Positions 43,527 through 51,329 of a stretch of DNA of 64,000 nt are shown here, in pieces. The notes beneath the pieces are model-generated. The model ran no database searches and had not been told where the DNA came from. It saw nothing but the letters and a program-made list of their open reading frames with translations. The number at the start of each line of letters is the position of its first letter. Position 1 is the stretch's first letter. Origin of the DNA: Akkermansia muciniphila (GTDB taxonomy: Bacteria > Verrucomicrobiota > Verrucomicrobiia > Verrucomicrobiales > V1-33); the NCBI GenBank assembly GCA_945900785.1, contig CAMDJM010000011.1, forward strand, positions 1-64,000, read 5' to 3'. A program made the position numbers and the translations under genes.

Positions 43527-44959
43527 GCCATTCCCTGAATCTGCCACTTCCCCACCTTTCCCGCCGCAGGCTGCTGCAACGGGCCAGTGGGGGCTTTGGA
43601 GCGATGGCTTTCTCCGCCTTGTTCGGGAAGTCCAGCACCGCTGACGCGGCCTCGAATCCTTCCCTCGCCAGGGCACCGCATTTTCCGGCGAAGGCCCGCA
43701 GCGTCATCTTTCTCTTCATGGAAGGAGCGCCTTCCCAGGTGGATAGTTTCGACTACAAGCCGATGCTGGAAAAGCACCATGGCAAGGACCCGCGGCAGGT
43801 CATTGGCAGACTGGAGAAGACGCAGTTTGAGAATGTCGGCACGGTGATGAAATCCTATTGGGATTTCAGGCAGCGCGGGCAGAGCGGCCTCTGGATCAGT
43901 GATCTCTTTCCTCATATTGCAGAACGGGCGGATGATCTTTGTGTGCTGAATTCGATGACATCCCAGTTCCCGGAGCATACCAGCGCCAACTATTTTCTGC
44001 ACAGCGGGCTCGGCCTCCAGGGCCGGCCCAGCATGGGGGCGTGGGTGGCCTATGGCCTGGGCAGCCACAATGACAATTTGCCAGGATTTGTGGTCCTGAA
44101 TGGCGGTCAAATTCCGTCCGGTGGTCTGGATTGTTTTGGCAGCGGCTTCCTGCCCGCGAGTTATCAGGGCTCACTGTTGAATGCCAATGGCACCCCCATC
44201 GCGAACATCGTTCCCGGGGAAAAAATCCCGGCCCAGCAACTGGCCAAGCGGCATCTGGCAGAACGCCTGAACCGGCTCAGTTTGGTGGACTCCGGCGGGA
44301 GCGATGCCTTGGAAAGTGCCATCGCCAACGCTGAACTGGCGGGCCGCATGCAATCCACCGTGCCGGATCTGCTTGATTTGTCAGGAGAAAGCGAAGCCAC
44401 GAAAAAACTCTACGGCATGGATGCGGCATACGATCACACCAGAACCTATGCCCGGCAGTGCCTGCTCGCCCGCCGCATGGTCGAGCGTGGCGTCCGGTTT
44501 ATCGAACTGACGATCCCCATGGTGGATGGCTATAGCCGCTGGGATGCCCATGGCGGGCTGAAAACCAATCACGGCAACAACGCGCGCGCGGTCGATCAAC
44601 CCATTGCCGGCCTGCTGGCCGATCTCAAACAACGCGGCCTGCTGGACTCCACCCTGGTCGTCTTCGGCGGCGAGTTTGGGCGCACCCCTTTTGCCCAGGG
44701 CGGTGATGGCCGTGACCACAACGAATACGCCTTCAGTATGTGGCTGGCAGGTGGTGGGGTGCGCCCCGGCATGTCCTGGGGCAGCAGCGATGAGTGGGGC
44801 TATAAAGCCCAGGAGAATCCCATGGAGATGCATGACCTGCATGCCACCATGCTCCACCTGCTGGGTATGGATCACAACAGGCTCACCTATCGCTTTGGCG
44901 GCCGCGACATCCGGCTGACGGACGTCCACGGACAGGTGGTGCGCGGTATTCTGACGTGA
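43523..44959 (+). CDS. DUF1501 family protein 4 (Tat-exported)
   Basis: A 478-aa protein. The Tat signal LSRRRLLQRASGGFGAMAFSALFG is at about 12-34. Core motifs: VIFLFMEGAPSQVDSFDYKPML, LCVLNSMTSQFPEHTSANYFLH, CLLARRMVERGVRFIELTIP, LVVFGGEFGRTPFAQ and GDGRDHNEYAFSMWLAGGGVRPGMSWG. The GWDAHGG-type pocket appears here as RWDAHGGLKTNHG. It overlaps PSD1-4 by 4 bp and is followed after 37 bp by the beta-propeller gene, making a three-gene operon. Confidence 0.92.
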   Translation: MSHSLNLPLPHLSRRRLLQRASGGFGAMAFSALFGKSSTADAASNPSLARAPHFPAKARSVIFLFMEGAPSQVDSFDYKPMLEKHHGKDPRQVIGRLEKTQFENVGTVMKSYWDFRQRGQSGLWISDLFPHIAERADDLCVLNSMTSQFPEHTSANYFLHSGLGLQGRPSMGAWVAYGLGSHNDNLPGFVVLNGGQIPSGGLDCFGSGFLPASYQGSLLNANGTPIANIVPGEKIPAQQLAKRHLAERLNRLSLVDSGGSDALESAIANAELAGRMQSTVPDLLDLSGESEATKKLYGMDAAYDHTRTYARQCLLARRMVERGVRFIELTIPMVDGYSRWDAHGGLKTNHGNNARAVDQPIAGLLADLKQRGLLDSTLVVFGGEFGRTPFAQGGDGRDHNEYAFSMWLAGGGVRPGMSWGSSDEWGYKAQENPMEMHDLHATMLHLLGMDHNRLTYRFGGRDIRLTDVHGQVVRGILT

Positions 44960-44996
44960 CACCCTTTTACCATCCAACCTAAAATAAAAGCAAACC

Positions 44997-45917
44997 ATGC
45001 ACTCTTCCTTCTTCAAACTGACTCCCCTTTGGGCCGTTTTCGGCATGATGGCTTCGGCTATCGCAGCGGATCCTCCAGCCATCCGGCATTCCTATCTCGT
45101 CATGGGAGGAAAAACCGCCATCATCAGCGAGGACGGCACCGCCGTGTGGGAATACCAGGGAGGCACCAGGGACGGCTTCGTGCTGCCCAACGGCAATATC
45201 CTCCTGGCCTGGAGTGATCACGTTGAGGAAGTGACCCGGGGGAAGGAGATCGTTTTTTCCTACAAGCTGGACAAGGCGAACGAGGAGATCGGGACCACGC
45301 AACGGCTCTATAACGGAAACACCCTGGTTACTGAACTGGGGGCCAAGCCGCGTCTGCTGGAAGTCAATGCCAAGGCGGAGATCGTCCACGAACTCACCCT
45401 GCAGCCGGAGACGGATAACACCCACATGCAAACCCGCATGGCCCGGCAGTTGAAGAACGGGAACTATCTGGTGCCCCATCTGCTGGCCTTTGCCATCAAG
45501 GAATACCGTCCTGATGGGCAGGTGCTCGCCACCTTGAAGACCGACCCGCAGGAACTCGGCGGACGTGCCGCTGAGCCATGGCCGTTCACCGCCATCCGTC
45601 TCGACAATGGCAACACGCTGGCCTCCCTCACCCACAGCAATCAGGTGGTGGAACTGAATCAGAAGGGGGAAGTGGTGTGGAAGATTACCAACGCCGACGT
45701 GAACGGTCTCTTCAAAGACCCCTGCGGTTCCCAGCGCCTCGCCAATGGCAATACCGTGATCGGCAGTCACGCCGCCAGCACCGGCATCTCGATGGTGGAA
45801 GTTTCTCCTGACAAAAAAATCGTCTGGAGCAGTGATCATCCTCTCGCTGCCGGGGTGCATCATTTCCAGATCCTCACCACGAATGGGAAATCCGAGCCGG
45901 GCATGCCCCTCAAGTAA
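44997..45917 (+). CDS. Secreted beta-propeller protein (PQQ/ASST-like repeats)
   Basis: A 306-aa protein with a signal peptide (HSSFFKLTPLWAVFGMMASAIAA). Repeats of the form RLYNGNTLVTE, QLKNGNYLVPH, RLDNGNTLASL and RLANGNTVIGS, each followed by a xEVxxxGxxVW strand, mark blades of a six- or seven-bladed propeller like the PQQ-like and arylsulfotransferase groups. No catalytic His pattern was identified. It follows DUF1501-4 directly; such propellers often accompany DUF1501/DUF1553 genes in PVC bacteria. A binding role is more likely than catalysis. Confidence 0.85.
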   Translation: MHSSFFKLTPLWAVFGMMASAIAADPPAIRHSYLVMGGKTAIISEDGTAVWEYQGGTRDGFVLPNGNILLAWSDHVEEVTRGKEIVFSYKLDKANEEIGTTQRLYNGNTLVTELGAKPRLLEVNAKAEIVHELTLQPETDNTHMQTRMARQLKNGNYLVPHLLAFAIKEYRPDGQVLATLKTDPQELGGRAAEPWPFTAIRLDNGNTLASLTHSNQVVELNQKGEVVWKITNADVNGLFKDPCGSQRLANGNTVIGSHAASTGISMVEVSPDKKIVWSSDHPLAAGVHHFQILTTNGKSEPGMPLK

Positions 45918-45922
45918 CTGCC

Positions 45923-46024
45923 GTGAACCAGTCTGATTCAACCCTGGGGCCGGTGGATATTCTGGTGCTCAATGCGACGCCGGCCCAGCCGCAGCGGTCA
46001 ATCGAAGACTATTCCCAGGACTAA
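45923..46024 (+). pseudogene. Short-chain dehydrogenase (SDR) gene fragment
   Basis: A 33-codon GTG-started frame reads LGPVDILVLNATPAQPQRSIEDYSQD and a stop. VDILVLNAT plus the IEDY helix matches the central region of SDR oxidoreductases (the NAG/NAT strand). The cofactor-binding TGxxxGxG part and the YxxxK active site are both missing. It ends at a sharp junction, where sequence matching PSD1-3 starts 2 bp later. Confidence 0.6.
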
Positions 46025-46025
46025 A

Positions 46026-46251
46026 GGTGAATTGCGCGCGACGCCACACCCACAAGTCCGACCCGATCCCGCATGCCGGCTATCACCCGATGAAGCCGGT
46101 CTTCGAAGGCGTGAAGCATGGGGAGCGGCAGCTTGCGGGGGCGGGGGAAATAAAGCAGCACAACGTCCATCAGAGTGCACTGGAAAAGCGGAAGGCCGAA
46201 GCGCTGGGCCGCCTCCGGGAACTGGAAGCCGCTGCGGCCAAACGGGTGGCG
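46026..46251 (+). pseudogene. Mutated 226-bp duplicate of an internal PSD1-3 segment
   Basis: This segment aligns without gaps to 35955-36180 at a constant offset of 10071 bp, with roughly 23 differences by eye (about 90% identity). The copy turns the heme motif CARCH into CARRH, so it is not functional. It keeps HKSDPIPHAGY and the coiled-coil coding part (EKRKAEALGRLRELE). Both ends are abrupt: SDR fragment to the left, unrelated sequence to the right. Confidence 0.85.
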
Positions 46252-46326
46252 CGCAGGGCGTTTTGGCCGGAGCTATCTTTCTTTTGTTTTTCCTGATGCT
46301 CCTGCTTGAGGTGCAAGGAGAGCCGC

Positions 46327-47334
46327 TCAGGAGTCAAGCGCCCCCGGCACGGCGGCAGGCACTGGCACCAGAAGTTCATCGCTCCACCGGGCGGGCACGC
46401 CGGAGGCAGCACCGAGGAGGGCGCCGACCACCGCACCGCGATGGCAGTTGTCGCCGCCGCACATGGTGTTGGCGATGATGCCGGCGCTGAAATCACCAGC
46501 GTGTTTCCATGCAAGATAGAGCGCGGCTGGAAAGGCTTCACCGATGTAGCAGGCGGAGCTGAATTGTTGGCCGACGATGAGGGGATCGGGTTGGTTTTGC
46601 CAGGAGAGGGCTTTCTTTTCGGAGAAAAAGTCATTTCCCAGGGCGGCGATGGCAGGGCGGAGGGGTTGGCCGGCTTTGATCGCGAGGAGGAGACGGGTCA
46701 GGGTATCGGCGGCGCGGAGCACGCCGGGGTTTTGATGAGTGAGGGAGACGTGGAGTTTCACCGCGGCGCGCAGGGTGGATTCATCGGCGGAGGGAAGGGC
46801 GGCACAAAGAGCGGGCACCTGGGCGAGGCCGCCGATGTGGTTGTCATTGATGCCACAGGCGCGGGGATTTTTGCCTTTGGCGTAGTGGGTGAAAAAGGCG
46901 CGGTGGTATTCCTCCACATAGGTATCCCGGTGCATCCCGGGGGTGAGCATGAAGTGAATGTAACACTCCAGCCAGACATCGGGGTCATAGCTGCCGGTGC
47001 GGGCGGTCAGGGCGTGCAGGGCCCGCGCCAGTTGGAGATTCAGGGTGTTTTCCCCGGCTTGGAGGAACTGATGATAGTGCACCTCCGGCTGGCCCCACCA
47101 GACGGCCTGTTCGCGCAGGATATCGCCTTTTTCGTTGAGGGCAAGGTAGCGGGAGCGGTGCAGAATGCTGCCGGAGTGCCTGGACTGGGGTTTCAGATAG
47201 TGGTCGACAAGGCCGTAGTCAGCCTGGAGGGCAGCCCGGTCGTAATACCAGTGCACCGGCATCGCCAGAGCATCGGCGGCCAGCGAACCGGCGAAGGCGG
47301 CATGTGAGGAATCCGGGGACGGGGCGTAAAACAT
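46327..47334 (-). CDS. ADP-ribosylglycohydrolase family protein
   Basis: A 335-aa protein from the Met at 47334; an upstream start at 47361 is also possible. The N-terminal AAFAGSLAADALAMPVHWYYD is the characteristic first helix. The C-terminal IIANTMCGGDNCHRGAVVGALLGAASGVP holds the metal-binding GGD motif, in a variant with NCH in place of TDT. The family removes ADP-ribose from proteins or small molecules using Mg2+. Similar proteins with the variant motif are common in environmental bacteria; the substrate is unknown. It is probably cytoplasmic, and ends close to the duplicated PSD1 scar. Confidence 0.85.
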   Translation of the reverse strand: MFYAPSPDSSHAAFAGSLAADALAMPVHWYYDRAALQADYGLVDHYLKPQSRHSGSILHRSRYLALNEKGDILREQAVWWGQPEVHYHQFLQAGENTLNLQLARALHALTARTGSYDPDVWLECYIHFMLTPGMHRDTYVEEYHRAFFTHYAKGKNPRACGINDNHIGGLAQVPALCAALPSADESTLRAAVKLHVSLTHQNPGVLRAADTLTRLLLAIKAGQPLRPAIAALGNDFFSEKKALSWQNQPDPLIVGQQFSSACYIGEAFPAALYLAWKHAGDFSAGIIANTMCGGDNCHRGAVVGALLGAASGVPARWSDELLVPVPAAVPGALDS

Positions 47335-47544
47335 AGGGGGGGGGAGGCAGGCTGGGCCCACATCGGGCGGCGGACCTTGCCTTTGCGGGAAATACGTGTC
47401 AGAGGATGGGCGGGTTGGTGATTTATGGGTTCGCCGGAAGCCGCCGGCCTGATTTGGTGCGGCAGGACAGGTCTGGCATAAAATGCAGCGGATTGCCCCG
47501 CGAAAATTGAACAGGCCGCACGGTCCGGCGGTCTATAGGGGGGC

Positions 47545-47940
47545 TTGGACTTTCCTAAAATCAAACGAGACCGCATCGACCTGCACGGCCTGGGCCTGGT
47601 GGCCAATCTCGGCGTGCCGGAAGAGGAACGCGCCGTGCCGCAACGGCTGGAAGCGGATTTGAGCCTGTGGCCTGAGGCTCCCTTGGCCGCGCTGAAGGAG
47701 GACCTTTCCCGCACCGTGAATTATTACGATGTGGCGGTGGCCTGCCGGGATGAGGCGCTGCGGCGCGAGCGGCTTTTGCTGGAAACCCTCGCGGAAGACC
47801 TCTGCCGCCTCCTCCTGCGCCGGTGGCCGCTCTCCCTCGTGCGGGTGCGGCTGCACAAATTTATCCTCCCGGACACCCGTGCGGTGTCCGTCACCTTAAC
47901 CCGGCAGCCGGCGGATTTCGCCTCATCCGCCTCTTCCTGA
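47545..47940 (+). CDS. folB: Dihydroneopterin aldolase (FolB) family protein
   Basis: A 131-aa protein with a TTG start at 47545 preceded by AGGGGGG. The tunnelling fold is visible: IDLHGLGLVANLGVPEEERAVPQRLEADLSL, NYYDVAVACRDEALRRERLLLETLAEDLCRLLL and VRVRLHKFILPDTRAVSVTLTR. FolB uses a conserved Glu and Lys to cleave dihydroneopterin in folate synthesis; HKFILPDT matches the family KP/KF region loosely, and the Glu is in LLLETLAEDLC. It is shorter in the loops than E. coli FolB. It precedes an ECF sigma gene by about 80 bp; no other folate genes are near. Confidence 0.8.
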   Translation: MDFPKIKRDRIDLHGLGLVANLGVPEEERAVPQRLEADLSLWPEAPLAALKEDLSRTVNYYDVAVACRDEALRRERLLLETLAEDLCRLLLRRWPLSLVRVRLHKFILPDTRAVSVTLTRQPADFASSASS

Positions 47941-48021
47941 AAAAATGCCGTGTCCTTTAGCGCTTCCCTCGTGTCAGGATTCCCTGTGGCTGCCCCGGCC
48001 ACGTCTTATCGCCCCCAACGT

Positions 48022-48615
48022 ATGGCCGACGCCGTTTTGACTGATAAACAGGAGGACCGCGTGCTCGTGGAGCGTGCGCAGGAGGGCGACTGCCCGGCCT
48101 TCGATACCCTCGTGGTCAAATACAGCCAGCGCCTTTACGCGCTGATCTACCACATGACCAGCCATCGGGAGGACACGAATGACCTCCTTCAGGAAGTCTT
48201 CGCCCGGGCCTTCCGGAATCTGAAGAGCTTCCGCGGGCAAAGCGGCTTTTACACCTGGATTTACACCATCGCGGTGAATCTCACTCTGAATTTCCTCAAA
48301 AAGCGCAACCGCCGCCGCATGCTCAGCCTGGACGACGTGGACAGCGGCGTGCAAAATGACGGGGAATTCCTCGAACTCACCGCCAGCAGCGACCCCGTGC
48401 GCGAGGCCGGCCTGAATGAACTTCAAAAGCATTTGAACGAAGCGCTCCAGAAACTGTCCGATGATCATAGAGCCGTGGTCACCCTCTTCGACATTCAAGG
48501 CATGCCCCACGCCGAAATCAGCAAGATCCTCGGGGTCAGCGAAGGCACCGTCCGCAGCCGCCTTCACTATGCGCACAAACAACTGCAAGCCCACCTTTCC
48601 AACTACCTCTCCTGA
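48022..48615 (+). CDS. ECF RNA polymerase sigma factor (RpoE-like)
   Basis: A 197-aa protein from the ATG at 48022. Region 2: FDTLVVKYSQRLYALIYHMTSHREDTNDLLQEVFARAFRNLKSFRGQSGFYTWIYTIAVNLTLNFLKKRNR. Region 4: LNEALQKLSDDHRAVVTLFDIQGMPHAEISKILGVSEGTVRSRLHYAHKQLQ. It is closer to the RpoE group than the sigma at 5054. It is followed after 89 bp by a gene for a small membrane protein, possibly its regulator. Confidence 0.9.
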   Translation: MADAVLTDKQEDRVLVERAQEGDCPAFDTLVVKYSQRLYALIYHMTSHREDTNDLLQEVFARAFRNLKSFRGQSGFYTWIYTIAVNLTLNFLKKRNRRRMLSLDDVDSGVQNDGEFLELTASSDPVREAGLNELQKHLNEALQKLSDDHRAVVTLFDIQGMPHAEISKILGVSEGTVRSRLHYAHKQLQAHLSNYLS

Positions 48616-48704
48616 ACCCCGATCCCCCCGAATGCGGGCATTTCCGTTGCTGGATTTCCCTTTCCCTGATCCCTTTCCCTGATTTTCATTTCCAATCTTT
48701 CCTC

Positions 48705-49187
48705 ATGAACAAGGACGAACAACTGGCGCGCCTGCTCCGACTGAAGCGGCATGAAAAACCTGACGAAGCCTACTTCGAAGGGTTTCTCGGGCAATTCCAC
48801 GACTACCAGCGCAAAGCGATAGCAACGCAAAGTGCCGCTGCCCTCTTTTGGGAGCGGGTCTGCACCATGGTGACCGCCCTGCGGCGTCCCTCCACTGCCT
48901 GGGCTGCAGCTGGGGCCTACGCTGCCATCATGCTCCTGATCTATGCCTGGCCCGCCCCGGATCACGCGGTCAAAACCACCTTGGTCATTTCCAACCAGGG
49001 CCCCATGGTCCAGCCCGGTCCTGGCAACCCGGCTCCCCCCGCCCCGGGCGATGCCCCCTCATGGCAAGCTACCGTGCCCGCCGGTCAAACCATAACCGTC
49101 AGCGATGGCCCGGCTTTGCAGCCGCCTGCCTCCGGCAAGCGCCGCACCATTGACCAGCCCGCAGAAAGGGAAGGCCCTAAAAATTGA
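48705..49187 (+). CDS. Single-pass membrane protein, candidate anti-sigma partner
   Basis: A 160-aa protein. The N-terminal 70 residues are cytoplasmic and charged (NKDEQLARLLRLKRHEKPDEAYFEGFLGQFHDYQRK), then one membrane helix at about 65-80 (AWAAAGAYAAIMLLIYAW). A proline-rich extracytoplasmic tail follows. Position after an ECF sigma gene and topology suggest an anti-sigma factor, though no zinc motif is present. The KPDEAYFEGF segment recurs in verrucomicrobial small membrane proteins by my recollection, which cannot be checked here. Confidence 0.6.
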   Translation: MNKDEQLARLLRLKRHEKPDEAYFEGFLGQFHDYQRKAIATQSAAALFWERVCTMVTALRRPSTAWAAAGAYAAIMLLIYAWPAPDHAVKTTLVISNQGPMVQPGPGNPAPPAPGDAPSWQATVPAGQTITVSDGPALQPPASGKRRTIDQPAEREGPKN

Positions 49188-49305
49188 GCGTTGGAACCTG
49201 GAAAAAGACTCCGCCCTTCGGGCGAAAGCCAGCAAATGCCCGGGCGCGGCGCGGTTTTTTTACAAGCCGTCCCGGCAGCTCCCCCTGATTCCCGGCTCTG
49301 ATTAG

Positions 49306-49398
49306 TTCTACTTTGTTAAGTTCCCCGTGGCGCAGGCTTCCAGCCTGTGCGGCCAGCGGGCTTCCAGCCCGCTGATTCCCCAACTTAACAAAGTAGAA
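49306..49398. mobile_element. 93-bp MITE with perfect 17-bp inverted ends and TTAG target duplication
   Basis: 49306-49322 (TTCTACTTTGTTAAGTT) and 49382-49398 are exact reverse complements. TTAG lies immediately outside both ends (49302-49305 and 49399-49402), consistent with a 4-bp target duplication. Inside are two hairpins: CAGGCT-TCC-AGCCTG (49333-49347) and AGCGGGCT-TCC-AGCCCGCT (49355-49373). There is no coding capacity, so it would need a transposase in trans. Confidence 0.85.
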
Positions 49399-49478
49399 TT
49401 AGCCCCCATTTCCACCGCCCCGCTTCCGGCCTCCGTTGACACCCGTCCGGACGCGGCCTAATTCGGGACTTGGCCACT

Positions 49479-50333
49479 ATGTTAAAATGGATCGTCCTCA
49501 GCAGCGGCAGCGCGGGCAACAGTGCCGTGGTCTGCACCGGATCCTCACGTCTGCTGATTGATGCCGGACTCAGCGCGGCCCGCTTGCTGGAACGCCTGCA
49601 CGCCATCGGCGTCGCCCCGGATTCCCTCTCGGGGATTTTCATCACCCACGAGCATGGCGATCATTGCAAAGGGCTGGATATCCTGACTAAAAAGCATCCC
49701 CTGCCCATTCTCTGCAACGCCCGCACCCGCGAGGTCCTGCGGGATTCCATCAAAGCTGAAAAACACTGGCAGCTCATCCCGGGAGCCGGTGCGTTTGAAT
49801 TTGCCGGGCTGCAAATCGAGACCTTTTCCGTTCCCCACGACGCTGCAGACCCCGTCGGCTTGGTCCTGCGTCATGGGGACAGCGCTTTGGGGGTCGTGAG
49901 TGATGCCGGCCACACGACCGCCATGATGCGCCAGAAGCTGCGCGATTTGGATACGTTATTTATTGAGGCGAACTACGATACCGGATTGCTCAGCAGCGAC
50001 ATCAGGCGCCCATGGTCCACCAAACAACGCATCCAGGGCAGACACGGCCATCTTTCCAACGAACAGGCGGCGGCCTTTATCACGGAGGTGCTCTCCCCCC
50101 GTCTGGAAAGAATCGTGCTCGGGCATCTGAGTCAGGACTGCAACTCCCCTGACTTGGCCACTTCGACGGTTCAATCCGCCCTTCTGCGGGCACAGCGGCC
50201 GGATGTTCATGTCAGTTGCGCCGCCCCCCACGGGCCGACCCCTTGGTTCCCGGTCCGTCTCCACCGCCCGGAACCCGTCCGTCCGGCCTTGCTGTCAGGC
50301 CATTCCGGATGGCATCAAATGGATCTGTTGTGA
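49479..50333 (+). CDS. MBL-fold metallohydrolase (YycJ/WalJ-like)
   Basis: A 284-aa protein from the ATG at 49479. Metal-site motifs of the metallo-beta-lactamase fold: LLIDAGLSAARLLERL, then ITHEHGDHCKGLDIL (HxHxDH type, here HEHGDH), FSVPHDAADPVGLVL, VVSDAGHTT, FIEANYD and IVLGHLSQDCNSP. This set is typical of YycJ/WalJ, a single-strand DNA exonuclease-like protein tied to cell-wall or DNA-repair processes. The C-terminal 40 residues are atypical and basic and may be an extension or read-out into low-quality sequence. Confidence 0.85.
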   Translation: MLKWIVLSSGSAGNSAVVCTGSSRLLIDAGLSAARLLERLHAIGVAPDSLSGIFITHEHGDHCKGLDILTKKHPLPILCNARTREVLRDSIKAEKHWQLIPGAGAFEFAGLQIETFSVPHDAADPVGLVLRHGDSALGVVSDAGHTTAMMRQKLRDLDTLFIEANYDTGLLSSDIRRPWSTKQRIQGRHGHLSNEQAAAFITEVLSPRLERIVLGHLSQDCNSPDLATSTVQSALLRAQRPDVHVSCAAPHGPTPWFPVRLHRPEPVRPALLSGHSGWHQMDLL

Positions 50334-50420
50334 TTCCAAAAAAGGAGTGAAATGGAAAGCGGCCGGGTTTGGGATTCCTTTAAAATGCTGGTGGCTTTTT
50401 CGCGGGGAATCCATGGCACT

Positions 50421-50603
50421 TCATGCCAAGGTGTGTGAAACTATGAACGCCATCCCAGCCTTCCCCAGCGCGTGCCCCCGCGCCAAATCAGGAGCCACCT
50501 GCAGCCTCAGCCGGTCACACAGCTCCAGAGGCACCATCCGCGTCTCCACCTCATGAAACCCATCCGACCGCCGCCTTAGCGCCCTCAGCCACAGATTTGA
50601 CCT
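50421..50603 (-). pseudogene. ispE fragment (4-diphosphocytidyl-methylerythritol kinase N-terminus)
   Basis: On the minus strand one frame reads NLWLRALRRRSDGFHEVETR, then MVPLELCDRLRLQ, matching the IspE N-terminus (the KINLxLxVLGRRxDGFHExET pattern). A stop lies just upstream of the homology, so no start remains. The frame continues only to 50421, without the ATP-binding PxGAGLGGG loop. It is about 45 recognisable codons of a gene that normally has about 280. Confidence 0.75.
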
Positions 50604-50670
50604 CTATTGAAACATGAAACTTCCGGATGGGGTGTTTACCCCATAGGAACTTTGAGTAACACGTAATAGA

Positions 50671-50784
50671 ATGATCCGCCATAATTGGCATTCAAATGCC
50701 ATCGTCACTTTTGTGAAGACCGGCCAACTCCAGCACCGCTGCAGCCACTGCGGCGGAACCATGACTCATTGCACGACGCACTAG
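50671..50784 (+). CDS. Possible 37-aa metal-binding peptide
   Basis: An ATG at 50671 opens 37 codons ending LQHRCSHCGGTMTHCTTH. The C-x2-C pair at 24-27 and the H-C-x2-H group at 33-37 could hold a zinc or copper ion. It sits just before the YHS and lipoprotein genes of the metal cassette. No clear ribosome-binding site is seen, so it may be chance. Confidence 0.35.
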   Translation: MIRHNWHSNAIVTFVKTGQLQHRCSHCGGTMTHCTTH

Positions 50785-50826
50785 ACTCCGGTCTGCAAGC
50801 AACAGCCTCATTTAAAATCAAACATT

Positions 50827-51012
50827 ATGAATGATCAAAAAACTGAAACGAAGGATCCCGTCTGCGGGATGACGGTGGATGAAGCCAATGCTCTGCATAC
50901 CGAGCGCGACGGCAAAGACTTCTACTTTTGCAGCGCTCAATGCCAGCAGAAATTCCGGGACGCCCCTGCCGGCACCTACCCTTCCGGTAAATCCAGTTGC
51001 TGCTGCGGGTAG
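50827..51012 (+). CDS. YHS-domain protein
   Basis: A 61-aa protein. KDPVCGMTVDEANALHTERDGKDFYFCSAQCQQKF is a complete YHS domain, with the DPVCGM start and FCSxxC centre that bind metal. The tail ends in a Cys-rich SSCCCG. Such small proteins accompany heavy-metal efflux ATPases; a copper or zinc chaperone role is likely. It lies upstream of a small lipoprotein and the P1B ATPase, in the same direction. Confidence 0.9.
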   Translation: MNDQKTETKDPVCGMTVDEANALHTERDGKDFYFCSAQCQQKFRDAPAGTYPSGKSSCCCG

Positions 51013-51081
51013 CCGCCGCGTTCCAAGGCTCAATTCCCCCCCGGAAAATTCGCGATCACTAAAACCAAACCAAATACAAAA

Positions 51082-51267
51082 ATGAAAATGAAAATAAAAT
51101 CCAGTGCCATTCGACTAATTAGACTATCCATCATCCTCGCTGCCACCTTTTCCTTCATAGGCTGCACGGGCACGGACCACAGCAATGATGTTAAAACGCA
51201 TGAGATGGGCGGTCCAAAACCGTCCTATTCAATGCAGAACAAGGACATGCCCGGGCGCACCAATTGA
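51082..51267 (+). CDS. Small lipoprotein of the metal cassette
   Basis: A 61-aa protein. A basic start (KMKIKSSAIRLIRL) precedes a hydrophobic helix (SIILAATFSFIGC) whose FIGC is a lipobox with Cys at about 27, so signal peptidase II processing is expected. The mature part is short, with His and Met (DHSNDVKTHEMGG and SYSMQNKDM), residues that can bind copper. No family name can be given. Confidence 0.7.
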   Translation: MKMKIKSSAIRLIRLSIILAATFSFIGCTGTDHSNDVKTHEMGGPKPSYSMQNKDMPGRTN

Positions 51268-51291
51268 CTCGGCTGAACGGCTCCAGATAAG

Positions 51292-51329
51292 ATGATGCCC
51301 ATGATGGACAAAATGATGGGTATGGGGAG
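51292..51329 (+). other. Met-rich coding scrap (MMPMMDKMMGMG)
   Basis: Twelve codons from the ATG at 51292 give seven Met plus an Asp, the kind of repeat seen in copper-binding periplasmic proteins. From 51330 the DNA becomes zwf-like in another frame, so only this 5' piece of some metal-related gene remains. Confidence 0.4.

Noticed and set aside
49200-49262. Intrinsic terminator after the 48705 gene
   Set aside because: A CGCCC-TTC-GGGCG stem and a separate T7 tract exist but are about 35 bp apart and do not form one terminator.
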